From CAZDML01 sp964506645 (GTDB lineage: Bacteria > Elusimicrobiota > Elusimicrobia > 2-01-FULL-59-12): 22,333 bases of DNA. The notes beneath the pieces are model-generated. The model had not been told where the DNA came from, did no database searches, and saw only the letters and a list, made by a program, of their open reading frames with translations. Position 1 is the stretch's first letter, and each line of letters begins with the position of its first letter. Shown here piece after piece: positions 8,192 through 15,748 of this stretch. The position numbers were made by a program, and so were the translations under genes. The stretch lies in the NCBI GenBank assembly GCA_964506645.1, contig CAZDML010000022.1:1-22333 (forward strand), given 5' to 3'.

Positions 8192-9159
8192 TCCGCTTCG
8201 TCTTTCAACGTGCCCTGCATTTAATCCCGACCCTCTTCGGAATCACAGTAATCAGTTTCTTTTTAATGCAGCTGGCACCCGGGGGACCGATTGATCACAT
8301 GGCCGATTTAAATCCCAGAGTTTCTCCCGAGGCAAAAGCCCGCATTCGCCACGACCTGGGTCTTGATCGTCCGATTCTTGTTCAATACGCCGTCTGGATG
8401 AAGAAATTGGTGCGCCTTGATTTTGGAACGTCATTTAATGATCATCGACCGGTATGGACAAAAATTAAAGAACGCTTGCCCGCCACGCTGCTCCTCAACT
8501 TTCTCTCGATCGTTTTCATGCTCCTGTTGGCCATTCCCATCGGACTCTACTCGGCTATTCATGCAGGATCCTTGTTCGATAAAACAATGACGATCCTCGT
8601 CTTTATTGGATTTGCTATGCCAACCTATGCCTTAGGCCTGGCCTTGATGATTCTTTTTGGGTTAAAACTGGGATGGCTACCGATTTCCGGCCTGACGTCG
8701 TTGACGTTTGTGGATGTCTCACTCGCCGCAAAGCTGTGGGACATGACACGGCACCTCATTTTGCCGACTCTGGTGTTAGGGCTCACCAGTCTCGCAGGTC
8801 TCTCGCGCTACATGCGCAGCAGCATGCTGGAAGTGATTCATCAGGATTACATTCGCACCGCCCGCGCGAAAGGACTTACTGAAAACCGTATTTACGGCGT
8901 TCACGCTTTGCGTAATGCCCTTATTCCACTCCTCACGCTCTTTGGACTGATGTTGCCTGATCTGATTGGCGGGTCGGTGATTATCGAAACGATTTTCGCC
9001 TACCCCGGCATGGGCCGCCTGGGGTATGACGCCATCATGACGCGCGATTACAATTTGATTATGGCCATTACGGTAATCTCCGGTGCGCTCACGGTGCTTG
9101 GCAACTTTGTGGCCGATATTCTCTACGCCTATGCCGATCCGAGGATCCGTTACCAATGA
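8188..9159 (+). CDS. dppB: Peptide ABC transporter permease, DppB type
   Basis: A 323-residue inner-membrane permease with an N-terminal membrane anchor (MIRFVFQRALHLIPTLFGIT), a periplasmic loop carrying the family motif ARIRHDLGLDRPILVQY, and about five further membrane segments. The EAA coupling loop that docks on the ATPase is seen as YIRTARAKGLTENRI, followed by HALRNALIPLLTLFG. The C-terminus ETIFAYPGMGRLGYDAIMTRDYN is diagnostic of DppB/OppB. It starts at ATGA on the binding-protein stop and ends at ATGA into the next permease. With DppC it forms the channel of the importer. Confidence 0.95.
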   Translation: MIRFVFQRALHLIPTLFGITVISFFLMQLAPGGPIDHMADLNPRVSPEAKARIRHDLGLDRPILVQYAVWMKKLVRLDFGTSFNDHRPVWTKIKERLPATLLLNFLSIVFMLLLAIPIGLYSAIHAGSLFDKTMTILVFIGFAMPTYALGLALMILFGLKLGWLPISGLTSLTFVDVSLAAKLWDMTRHLILPTLVLGLTSLAGLSRYMRSSMLEVIHQDYIRTARAKGLTENRIYGVHALRNALIPLLTLFGLMLPDLIGGSVIIETIFAYPGMGRLGYDAIMTRDYNLIMAITVISGALTVLGNFVADILYAYADPRIRYQ

Positions 9160-9983
9160 TACAGATCTACCTCGAACGTTTTAAACAAAACAAACTTGCG
9201 TTGGCAGGGTTTGTCATCATTGCGGCTTTGGCGCTTTTAGCAGTTATCGCGCCGTGGGTCGTGCCCAGAGATCCGCTGGCACAGGACCTCACCCAACGGC
9301 TGGCGAGCCCCTCCGCTCAGCATTGGATGGGCACTGACGATTTAGGAAGGGATGTTTTCTCCCGGCTTCTCTTGGGCACGCGCGTTTCGCTGTGTGTCGG
9401 TTTTGTAGCTGTCGGGATATCGCTTTTGATCGGAACTTTCTGGGGACTTGCTGCCGGGTATTACGGCGGGAAAATTGATCTTTTCCTAATGCGAACGGTC
9501 GACATTATGCTTTCGATTCCAACTATATTCCTTATATTGGCCATCCTGGCGTTTCTCGGGCCGAATATCTACAACGTCATGGCAATTATCGGTTTGACCT
9601 CCTGGCCAGGACTCGCACGTCTCGTTCGTGGTGAAACACTGTCCGTGCGCGAGCGCGAATACATCCAAGCCGCTCGTCTTGCCGGGATTCCGGCACCGCG
9701 ACTGCTTCTGATCCATATTCTGCCAAATGTAATCGTGCCTGTCCTGGTGAGCTCGACGTTAGGGGTTGGGGGTGCCATTCTTACGGAGTCAGCACTATCC
9801 TTTTTAGGGCTCGGTGTACAGGCGCCCATGCCTTCTTGGGGAAATATTTTAGGTATAGGCAGAGATTATTTACATATTGCCTGGTGGCTTTCGCTCTATC
9901 CAACCCTGGCTATTTTGATCACAGTGCTAGCCTTTAATTTGTTGGGAGAAGGATTGCGCGATGTCCTGGATCCACGCACGTAA
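9156..9983 (+). CDS. dppC: Peptide ABC transporter permease, DppC type
   Basis: A 275-residue second permease. It has the N-terminal OppC-type anchor (FKQNKLALAGFVIIAALALL), the signature HWMGTDDLGRDVFSRLLLGTR after the first loop, five more membrane segments, and the EAA loop YIQAARLAGIPAPRLLLIHI. It ends with GLRDVLDPRT, a standard OppC/DppC terminus, so the gene is full length. It partners DppB in the membrane channel. Only 2 nt separate its stop from the first ATPase gene. Confidence 0.95.
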   Translation: MIQIYLERFKQNKLALAGFVIIAALALLAVIAPWVVPRDPLAQDLTQRLASPSAQHWMGTDDLGRDVFSRLLLGTRVSLCVGFVAVGISLLIGTFWGLAAGYYGGKIDLFLMRTVDIMLSIPTIFLILAILAFLGPNIYNVMAIIGLTSWPGLARLVRGETLSVREREYIQAARLAGIPAPRLLLIHILPNVIVPVLVSSTLGVGGAILTESALSFLGLGVQAPMPSWGNILGIGRDYLHIAWWLSLYPTLAILITVLAFNLLGEGLRDVLDPRT

Positions 9984-9985
9984 TC

Positions 9986-10744
9986 ATGCTGAACATTAAA
10001 AACCTCTCTGTTGAGTACTACCGTCGTGGAAAAACAATTCCCGCGGTGCGGAATGTGTCGCTGGAGCTCGCCCCCGGTGAAACTCTGGGTATCGTGGGGG
10101 AATCTGGCAGCGGAAAAAGCACGCTGGCACTGGCTGTCCTGCGGCTTATTGGAAAGCATGAAGGACGTATCACACAGGGGCATATCCTCTTTAATGGACA
10201 GGACCTCCTGACCCAATCCGAAGACGCCATGTGCACTATCCGTGGCAAACGTATCAGCATGATTTTTCAGGATCCATTCACCGCACTCAATCCCGTCATG
10301 CGCATTGATGAGCAAATGAATGAAATCGGGACAGGTTCACCTACGGAAGCGCTCCAGAAAGTTCAACTCGAACCGCAACGTGTCCTTCGATCCTATCCGC
10401 ATCAACTTTCCGGAGGCCAACGCCAACGTGTCCTCATCGCCATGGCCATTCTTTCCAAACCCCAGCTTCTTCTGGCGGACGAACCCACCACCGCCCTCGA
10501 TGTTTTGGTTCAAAAAGACATTCTTGAGCTTCTTTTCCAGCTTCAGAAAGAGATGGGCATGGCGATGCTCTTTATCAGCCATAACCTAGGACTCGTCGCC
10601 CAACATACCCAACGCCTCGCGGTGATGCAGGGAGGACAGATGATTGAACAGGGAACACCCCTGCAGATTTTTAAAACACCACAACACGCCTATACCCAAC
10701 AACTGATCGCCGCCCTGCCTCGCCTGACCACTTCTCAAAAGTGA
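9986..10744 (+). CDS. dppD: Peptide ABC transporter ATP-binding protein, DppD type (short)
   Basis: A 252-residue ATPase. The Walker A box is GESGSGKST (about residues 37-45), the Q-loop region is MIFQDPFTALNPVMRIDEQM, the signature motif is LSGGQRQRV, and the Walker B box is LLLADEPTTALDV with H-loop FISHNLGL. It ends at HAYTQQLIAALPRL, so it lacks the roughly 60-80 residue C-terminal extension that usual DppD/OppD proteins (about 320-330 residues) have. It drives import together with the next gene. Order in the operon (after the two permeases, first of two ATPases) and motifs support the D-type call. D versus F is by position and weak otherwise. Confidence 0.9.
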   Translation: MLNIKNLSVEYYRRGKTIPAVRNVSLELAPGETLGIVGESGSGKSTLALAVLRLIGKHEGRITQGHILFNGQDLLTQSEDAMCTIRGKRISMIFQDPFTALNPVMRIDEQMNEIGTGSPTEALQKVQLEPQRVLRSYPHQLSGGQRQRVLIAMAILSKPQLLLADEPTTALDVLVQKDILELLFQLQKEMGMAMLFISHNLGLVAQHTQRLAVMQGGQMIEQGTPLQIFKTPQHAYTQQLIAALPRLTTSQK

Positions 10745-10756
10745 TATATTTAGCCC

Positions 10757-11506
10757 ATGCCGCTGCTTGACATTCAGCATCTTTCCAAAACATTTTCCGT
10801 CGAAAGTGGGATCTTTCGCCAGCAGGTTGGATCTGTCCATGCGCTCAGTGATGTGAGCTTTTGCATCAACAAAGGGGAGACTTTGGCGGTTGTGGGAGGA
10901 TCCGGATGCGGTAAATCGACTTTGGCCAAACTGATCTGTGGGCTTTTTCCAGCCGATAGCGGGCAGATGCTCTGGGAAGGCCGTGATCTATCGACTTTTT
11001 CACGCAGCGACCGTGCGCACCGCGTACAAATGATTTTCCAGGATCCGTTTGCTTCCCTCAACCCCAAACTCTCTGTGGGGCTGCAACTATGCGAGATGGC
11101 GCGCAATAACAGCGATCCCGTTGCCCTCTTGGCGGAAGTCGGATTGCCCGCCGATGCCATGAATCATTATCCTTTTCAGTTTTCCGGTGGACAACGTCAG
11201 CGCATCGCTATCGCGCGCGCGCTGGCCATGAAACCGTCTTTGCTCATTGCCGATGAACCGCTCTCGGCCCTGGACGTCACGGTCCAGGCGCAAGTGCTCG
11301 CGCTGCTGAAGTCGCTCAAAGCGTCTCTGGGACTGACTATTTTGTTTATCACGCATGATCTGGCCATTGCCGAAAGCTTTGCCGACCGCATGCTCGTATT
11401 AGAGGAAGGTAAAATCGTGGAGGAAGGAACAACCGCTGCAGTCCTTTCACATCCAAAGCATGCCTATACCCGAGCCCTGATTGATGCTGTCCCCCGAATC
11501 GCATGA
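10757..11506 (+). CDS. dppF: Peptide ABC transporter ATP-binding protein, DppF type (short)
   Basis: A 249-residue ATPase, partner of DppD. It has the DppF/OppF-style insert before the Walker box (GIFRQQVGSVHALSDVSF), Walker A GGSGCGKST, QMIFQDPFASLNPKLSVG, signature FSGGQRQRIAIARALAM, and Walker B LLIADEPLSALDV. Like its neighbour it stops at HAYTRALIDAVPRI, without the family's C-terminal extension. There is a 12 nt gap after DppD, and its stop overlaps the acyl-CoA synthetase start (ATGA). It completes a five-gene importer in the standard order binding protein, B, C, D, F. Confidence 0.9.
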   Translation: MPLLDIQHLSKTFSVESGIFRQQVGSVHALSDVSFCINKGETLAVVGGSGCGKSTLAKLICGLFPADSGQMLWEGRDLSTFSRSDRAHRVQMIFQDPFASLNPKLSVGLQLCEMARNNSDPVALLAEVGLPADAMNHYPFQFSGGQRQRIAIARALAMKPSLLIADEPLSALDVTVQAQVLALLKSLKASLGLTILFITHDLAIAESFADRMLVLEEGKIVEEGTTAAVLSHPKHAYTRALIDAVPRIA

Positions 11507-13044
11507 CTCTCACCGCTCACAGTCTCGTTGAACGCCAGGCCAAGACACGACCGCGTGCCGCCGCTCTGATCTATAAGGGCCAAACGACGTCCTATGCCGT
11601 GCTTCAGGATCAAATTGAGCGCTGGGCTTCCGTGCTTCGCGATCGAGGCGTTAAAAAAGGCGATGCCTTTGGATTGATCATGCGCAACAGTCCGGAATTT
11701 ATCATCACGTTCTTTGCACTGGTGCGCCTGGGAGCGCGTGCGGTGCCCGTTAACTTTCTACTGAAGGCCGATGAAATCAGCTTTATTTTTAATGACGCGG
11801 GCGTCGTGGGATGTCTTACCCAGCCGTCATTTCTTGCCAACGTCCTGGAAGCTAAAAAATCCCTACCCAAATTACGCGATGTGATTGTGACAGGAGACAA
11901 GACATCGGATCTCTTATCGTTTAATCAGTTGATTCAAAGCACCGTACGTCCGCCCGATCTGCCGAACATGCAAGATGCCGAAGACATTGCCATGATCATC
12001 TACACCTCTGGGACTACGGGAAAACCCAAAGGAGCGATGCTAACGCACCACAACTTTATAGCCAACATCGAGCAGTGCAAAGGCCAGGTACCGAGCCTCA
12101 ATCCCAAGGATACTTTCATGTGCCTGCTGCCCATGTTTCACTCTTTTGCCTGGACTGTCTGCGTGATGATTCCCATGTACCTGGGTTCAGCTACCGTGAT
12201 CGTGGAGTCGATTCAGCCGTTTGATTTGGTCTTAAAACAAAACATCAAACACGGCGTAAAAATCTTTGTCGCCGTACCACCGATCTTTGCTGCCATGCAG
12301 CGCGTGCCGTTCTGGCGGCCACTGCGATTTTTGGTCCCTGTGCGGCTGTGCATTGCCGGAGCCGCAGCGCTTCCGCCAGCAGTCGAGCAGGCGTTTGATG
12401 ACAAATTCGGTATTCCCATTCTGCAGGGCTACGGCCTCACCGAAGCAAGCCCCGTCGTGACTCTTAATCCCGAAAGTAAACACATTCTAGGATCGATTGG
12501 GACAGCACTTCCGGGTATCGAGCTACGTATTGTGGACGATCACGGCAAAGACGTGCCCGAGGGAGAGGTCGGGGAGATCTGCATTCGCGGAGACAATGTG
12601 ATGAAAGGCTACTATCACCAGGAACAGGCCACACGCGAAGCCTTCCTTGATGAAGCTCGCCACTGGCTCAAGACTGGAGACATGGCCCATCGAGATCCGC
12701 AAGGATACGTCTATATCTCCGATCGCAAGAAAGATCTGATTATTGTGAAGGGCTTAAATGTCTATCCCAAAGAAGTCGAAGACGTTCTCCTCACGCACAG
12801 CGCGGTGCAAGAAGCTGCGGTCATCGGGGTGATGGATGACACAGGGGATGAAATTATTTATGCCTATGTCTCTTTAAAAGAAGGTGCCGTAGCAGACAAA
12901 ACTGAACTTTTGAAACTCTGCCGCAGTAAACTTGCGCCCTACAAATGCCCCAAAGATCTTGAGATTCGCAAAGAACTTCCCAAAAACACTCTAGGGAAAG
13001 TCTTAAAGCGCACCCTTCGCGAAGAAGCTAAAAAACGTCCGTGA
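11503..13044 (+). CDS. Long-chain acyl-CoA synthetase (AMP-forming)
   Basis: A 513-residue member of the adenylate-forming superfamily that activates a carboxylate with ATP to an acyl-AMP and then to acyl-CoA. All core motifs are present: the AMP/P-loop YTSGTTGKPKG (167-177), the YGLTE adenine-binding motif (310-314), TGD (391-393), the hinge DRKKDLIIVKG (407-417), and the catalytic Lys499 in NTLGKVLKR. Length and the motif LPMFHSFAWTV fit FadD-like medium/long-chain enzymes; the exact substrate cannot be fixed. It overlaps the ATPase gene by ATGA and is followed by GTGA into the nucleotidyltransferase gene. Its link to peptide import is positional only. It could serve lipid recycling or activation of an organic acid. 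Confidence 0.9.
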   Translation: MTLTAHSLVERQAKTRPRAAALIYKGQTTSYAVLQDQIERWASVLRDRGVKKGDAFGLIMRNSPEFIITFFALVRLGARAVPVNFLLKADEISFIFNDAGVVGCLTQPSFLANVLEAKKSLPKLRDVIVTGDKTSDLLSFNQLIQSTVRPPDLPNMQDAEDIAMIIYTSGTTGKPKGAMLTHHNFIANIEQCKGQVPSLNPKDTFMCLLPMFHSFAWTVCVMIPMYLGSATVIVESIQPFDLVLKQNIKHGVKIFVAVPPIFAAMQRVPFWRPLRFLVPVRLCIAGAAALPPAVEQAFDDKFGIPILQGYGLTEASPVVTLNPESKHILGSIGTALPGIELRIVDDHGKDVPEGEVGEICIRGDNVMKGYYHQEQATREAFLDEARHWLKTGDMAHRDPQGYVYISDRKKDLIIVKGLNVYPKEVEDVLLTHSAVQEAAVIGVMDDTGDEIIYAYVSLKEGAVADKTELLKLCRSKLAPYKCPKDLEIRKELPKNTLGKVLKRTLREEAKKRP

Positions 13045-14465
13045 TCGACCCCATCCTGCACACCCTACGCCAGAAAGCCGACCGGCTCAAAGTCGCTGTG
13101 TACTTGGTCGGCGGGCCCGTCCGCGACACCCTGCTCGATCGTTCCTGTCACGATTGGGACTTTGTCTCACACAAAGCCGATGTGCTTTCACGTCACGTAG
13201 CGCAAGCCCTGCGCGCCAAACGCATTACCCTGGACGACCAGAACAAGATCTATCGGGTCATTGTGCTGCGCACGCCGCAGCTCACGCTAGACTTTGCCGA
13301 AATGCAGGGAAAAACCATCGAATCGGACCTCGCCCGGCGCGACTTTACAATCAATGCGATGGCTCAACCGGTCGGAGAATCCCGCATCATTGATCTCTAT
13401 GGAGGACGGAAAGATCTACAGAAGAAGATTGTCAGAGCCGTCTCTCGCCAAGCTTTTAAAGAAGATCCTATCCGTCTGCTCCGAACCTTTCGATTTTCAG
13501 CACAGTTTGGCTTTACCATCGACCCCAAAACGCTTGCCTGGGTGAAAGCCGATCATGAATTACTTGCCTCGCGTCAGGGCGGAGTCGCGAGGGAACGCGT
13601 GCGTGAAGAACTGCTGAAGATGTTTGCTCAGCCCTCTTCCGGAAAACAGCTCTGGGTCATGGATAAAGTAGGACTCTTGACGACTCTTCTTCCCGATATG
13701 GAAGCGGGTCGCCGCGTTGGCTTGCGCTACTACGGAAAGGGCGGTGTCATCAAACATGCGCTGCAATCCGTGGATAACCTGGAATGGATACTTCAACAGG
13801 TCCCTAAAGGTTCACTCCGTTATGCAGGAGATCCGCGCGTGAGCCAGGGCATTCATGCGTATCTGAAGGCTTCGATCGCCGGCCATCCACGCCCCGCCTA
13901 CTTAAAATTGGGAACACTGCTCCATGACATTGGCAAACCAGCCACCGCACAGGTGATTAAGCGGCGTCTACGTTTTTTCCAGCATGATGAAGTCGGAGGC
14001 CGAATGGCCGACAAGCTCCTGGAGACACTTCGTTTCAGCCGGCAGGAAGTTCGCATGGTACAGATGTGGGTACGTCACCACATGCGTCCCGGGAACCTTG
14101 CAGCCACAAGCCAAATGACACCCAAAGCCATGGCACGTTTCTTTCGCGATTTAGGAGAAGATGGCGTGGGGATGCTTCTGGTCAGCCTGGGAGATCATTA
14201 CACCTATTTATCGAGAAAACATTGGGGGAAAGGCACGGATTCGGTGGAAGTGGCGGCGAAACGGCTTTTGGAAAGCTACTACATCCAGCGCGAGAAAATG
14301 CTTCCCCCGCGCATTATTAACGGACACCAACTCATGAAAGCGCTTAAACTCTCTCCAGGACCAGAAATTGGAAAACTGTTGGAAGCGATTCAGGACGCTC
14401 AGGCGGGGGGCAAAGTCAAAACACCAGCGGATGCGATTGCGTTTGCGAAGCGGTGGAAAGGTTAA
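13041..14465 (+). CDS. CCA-adding / poly(A) polymerase-family nucleotidyltransferase with HD domain
   Basis: A 474-residue class II tRNA nucleotidyltransferase-fold enzyme. It starts at GTG overlapping the previous stop (GTGA). The head has YLVGGPVRD (21-29), the metal-binding DWD at 38-40, RRDFTINAMA (99-108) and the neck motif EDPIRLLRTFRF (141-152). The C-terminal half carries an HD-type domain with LLHDIGKPAT (293-302) and HHMRPGN further on. This is the CCA/PcnB family with an HD hydrolase module. Whether it adds CCA, only CC or A, or a poly(A) tail cannot be told by eye. The tRNA-Arg in the same gene train already encodes CCA. Its TAA shares the palindrome TTAA with the stop of the convergent receiver gene. 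Confidence 0.9.
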   Translation: MIDPILHTLRQKADRLKVAVYLVGGPVRDTLLDRSCHDWDFVSHKADVLSRHVAQALRAKRITLDDQNKIYRVIVLRTPQLTLDFAEMQGKTIESDLARRDFTINAMAQPVGESRIIDLYGGRKDLQKKIVRAVSRQAFKEDPIRLLRTFRFSAQFGFTIDPKTLAWVKADHELLASRQGGVARERVREELLKMFAQPSSGKQLWVMDKVGLLTTLLPDMEAGRRVGLRYYGKGGVIKHALQSVDNLEWILQQVPKGSLRYAGDPRVSQGIHAYLKASIAGHPRPAYLKLGTLLHDIGKPATAQVIKRRLRFFQHDEVGGRMADKLLETLRFSRQEVRMVQMWVRHHMRPGNLAATSQMTPKAMARFFRDLGEDGVGMLLVSLGDHYTYLSRKHWGKGTDSVEVAAKRLLESYYIQREKMLPPRIINGHQLMKALKLSPGPEIGKLLEAIQDAQAGGKVKTPADAIAFAKRWKG

Positions 14466-14833
14466 GGCTTTCCGATGATGGCCTCAATTTTCGGCCAGGC
14501 ACGGTCCCAATCAATCGGTTTGAGCAGATAGGCTTTCGCGCCAGACTCGAATCCCTTTTCAACATCGGCAATTTTATCGGTCGCTGTGAGAAGCACGAGG
14601 GGAATGGTCTTGGTGACAGGGTCGTCCCTGAGGTGCCGTAAAAGCGTGAACCCATCAACCCCCGGCATGGCCACATCCGAAATCAACAGATCGGGCTTTT
14701 CCTTCTCTGCCATGCGATAGGCGAGCTCCGGATCTGTCGTCGTGACTACCAAAAACCCCTTAATTTTTAGGAATTTTTCGACGACTGCCAGGATAAACGG
14801 ATCATCATCTACAACGAGTACTTTCTTCGGCAT
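14462..14833 (-). CDS. CheY-like single-domain response regulator
   Basis: A 123-residue receiver domain with no output domain. The acidic pocket is VVDDDPF (residues 7-13), the phospho-acceptor is Asp53 in LLISDVAMPGVDG, the switch Thr83 is in LLTATD, and the conserved Lys105 is in YLLKP. All catalytic residues are present, so it should be phosphorylatable. It acts in the cytoplasm through protein-protein contacts or as a phosphate relay. It starts at ATG and ends converging on the nucleotidyltransferase gene, with stops sharing TTAA. It is divergent from the OmpR-type regulator with 98 nt between starts. A 17-bp-spaced promoter-like pair lies just upstream, but weakly matched. Confidence 0.93.
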   Translation of the reverse strand: MPKKVLVVDDDPFILAVVEKFLKIKGFLVVTTTDPELAYRMAEKEKPDLLISDVAMPGVDGFTLLRHLRDDPVTKTIPLVLLTATDKIADVEKGFESGAKAYLLKPIDWDRAWPKIEAIIGKP

Positions 14834-14842
14834 GGCCTACCC

Positions 14843-14871
14843 TTTTTAACCTAAACGGCTCTAAAAAGCAA
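14843..14871 (-). promoter_or_regulatory. Weak candidate promoter for the CheY-like gene
   Basis: On the minus strand, TTGCTT (14866-14871) and TAAAAA (14843-14848) are separated by 17 bp. The matches to the consensus are 3/6 and 4/6. The -10-like hexamer ends 9 nt before the ATG, so it would give an almost leaderless message. AAAAAGGG in the same stretch could equally be a ribosome site. Confidence 0.25.
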
Positions 14872-14893
14872 GGAAAAACAGTAAAAGAAACCC

Positions 14894-14922
14894 TTGCAGT
14901 TTTAAAGAAGACCCCTTAGAAT
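14894..14922 (+). promoter_or_regulatory. Sigma70-like promoter for the OmpR-type regulator
   Basis: TTGCAG (14894-14899) and TAGAAT (14917-14922) are spaced by exactly 17 bp, with 4/6 and 5/6 matches to the consensus. The -10 box ends 9 nt before the ATG at 14932, so transcription would begin within a few bases of the start codon. Either the mRNA is leaderless or translation begins at the in-frame ATG at 14944. Confidence 0.6.
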
Positions 14923-14931
14923 TACAGTGCG

Positions 14932-15639
14932 ATGCAAAACGCTATGGAAAATCTACCTAAAGTGACAAAGGTCCTCATTGTGGAGGATGAACCGGCACAG
15001 ATGGAAACCACCCGGAAAGCGCTGGAAACCCACGGGACTTTTCACCTCTCTTTTGCACAGAATGCTCAAATGGCATTTGAGCGTCTGAATGAAGATATCC
15101 CCGATTTGATCCTGCTCGACCTGGGACTCCCCGATTCTGACGGCTTGGACGTATGCCGTCGACTTAAAGAGGAAGAGCGTTTTCGCTGGGTTCCGGTGGT
15201 CATGCTGACCGGCCGTTCCACCATCGTCGATAAAATCACTGGCCTGGAAGTGGGAGCTGACGATTATCTGACCAAACCTTTTGATCCTGGTGAGCTTGTC
15301 GCCCGCGTCCGCGCCGTCCTTCGCCGTAAGCAGGCCTTAGGACCGGTCACGGACTATGACCAGAATGGCTTTAAAATCAGTGCCGATCGCCGCCAGGTCT
15401 GGATTCAAGGCAATGCCGTGGCCATGACACCCAAAGAATTTGATTTGCTCCTCATGATGGTCACTAAACGCGGGGGTGTCGTTACACGCGAAGAGATCGG
15501 TCAGGTGATCTGGGGCAAGTCCGCCGATGAAGCCGCACGCACGCTTGACACCCATATCTGGCGTCTACGCAGTAAGCTCGCCGAGTTCGCTGACCTTATC
15601 GAAACGGTTGGAAAGAACGGCTACCGCTTTAACGGCTAA
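14932..15639 (+). CDS. OmpR/PhoB-family response regulator
   Basis: A 235-residue two-domain regulator. The receiver has VEDEPAQ (17-23), phospho-acceptor Asp63 in ILLDLGLPDSDG, Thr93 in MLTGRS, and Lys115 in YLTKPFDPGEL. The C-terminal winged helix (about 140-235) has the family markers MTPKEFDLLLMM, GVVTREEIGQVIW, and ARTLDTHIWRLRSKL, ending VGKNGYRFNG. The start at 14932 sits next to a good promoter with no ribosome site. The ATG at 14944 would remove four residues (MQNA) and is equally acceptable. It is a lone plus-strand gene between two minus-strand receivers. No cognate full-length histidine kinase is in the window. Confidence 0.94.
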   Translation: MQNAMENLPKVTKVLIVEDEPAQMETTRKALETHGTFHLSFAQNAQMAFERLNEDIPDLILLDLGLPDSDGLDVCRRLKEEERFRWVPVVMLTGRSTIVDKITGLEVGADDYLTKPFDPGELVARVRAVLRRKQALGPVTDYDQNGFKISADRRQVWIQGNAVAMTPKEFDLLLMMVTKRGGVVTREEIGQVIWGKSADEAARTLDTHIWRLRSKLAEFADLIETVGKNGYRFNG

Positions 15640-15735
15640 ATCCCAAGCTCCAAATTCCAAGAATCAAATAAGCTCCAATGACTGAAACGTCCATTGGAGC
15701 TTTTTCATTTGTCGTTTGTTTGGAGCTTGGGATTT
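15638..15735. repeat. 98-nt nested palindrome between convergent genes
   Basis: The outer arms AAATCCCAAGCTCCAAA (15638-15654) and TTTGGAGCTTGGGATTT (15719-15735) are perfect 17-nt inverted repeats. Inside lies the 11-bp terminator stem plus a 5-bp extension. The 9-mer AAGCTCCAA occurs twice on the left (15645-15653, 15670-15678) and its complement twice on the right (15694-15702, 15720-15728), so alternative pairings are possible. The left arm overlaps the TAA of the regulator gene. Confidence 0.9.
15665..15711 (+). terminator. Rho-independent terminator after OmpR-type regulator
   Basis: An 11-bp perfect stem, AAGCTCCAATG (15670-15680) with CATTGGAGCTT (15692-15702), closes an 11-nt loop. 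The T-run is 15701-15705. A further CAAAT/ATTTG pairing (15665-15669 with 15707-15711) extends it. It lies 30 nt after the stop and is nested inside a larger palindrome. Confidence 0.75.
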
Positions 15736-15748
15736 GATGTTTGCTATG

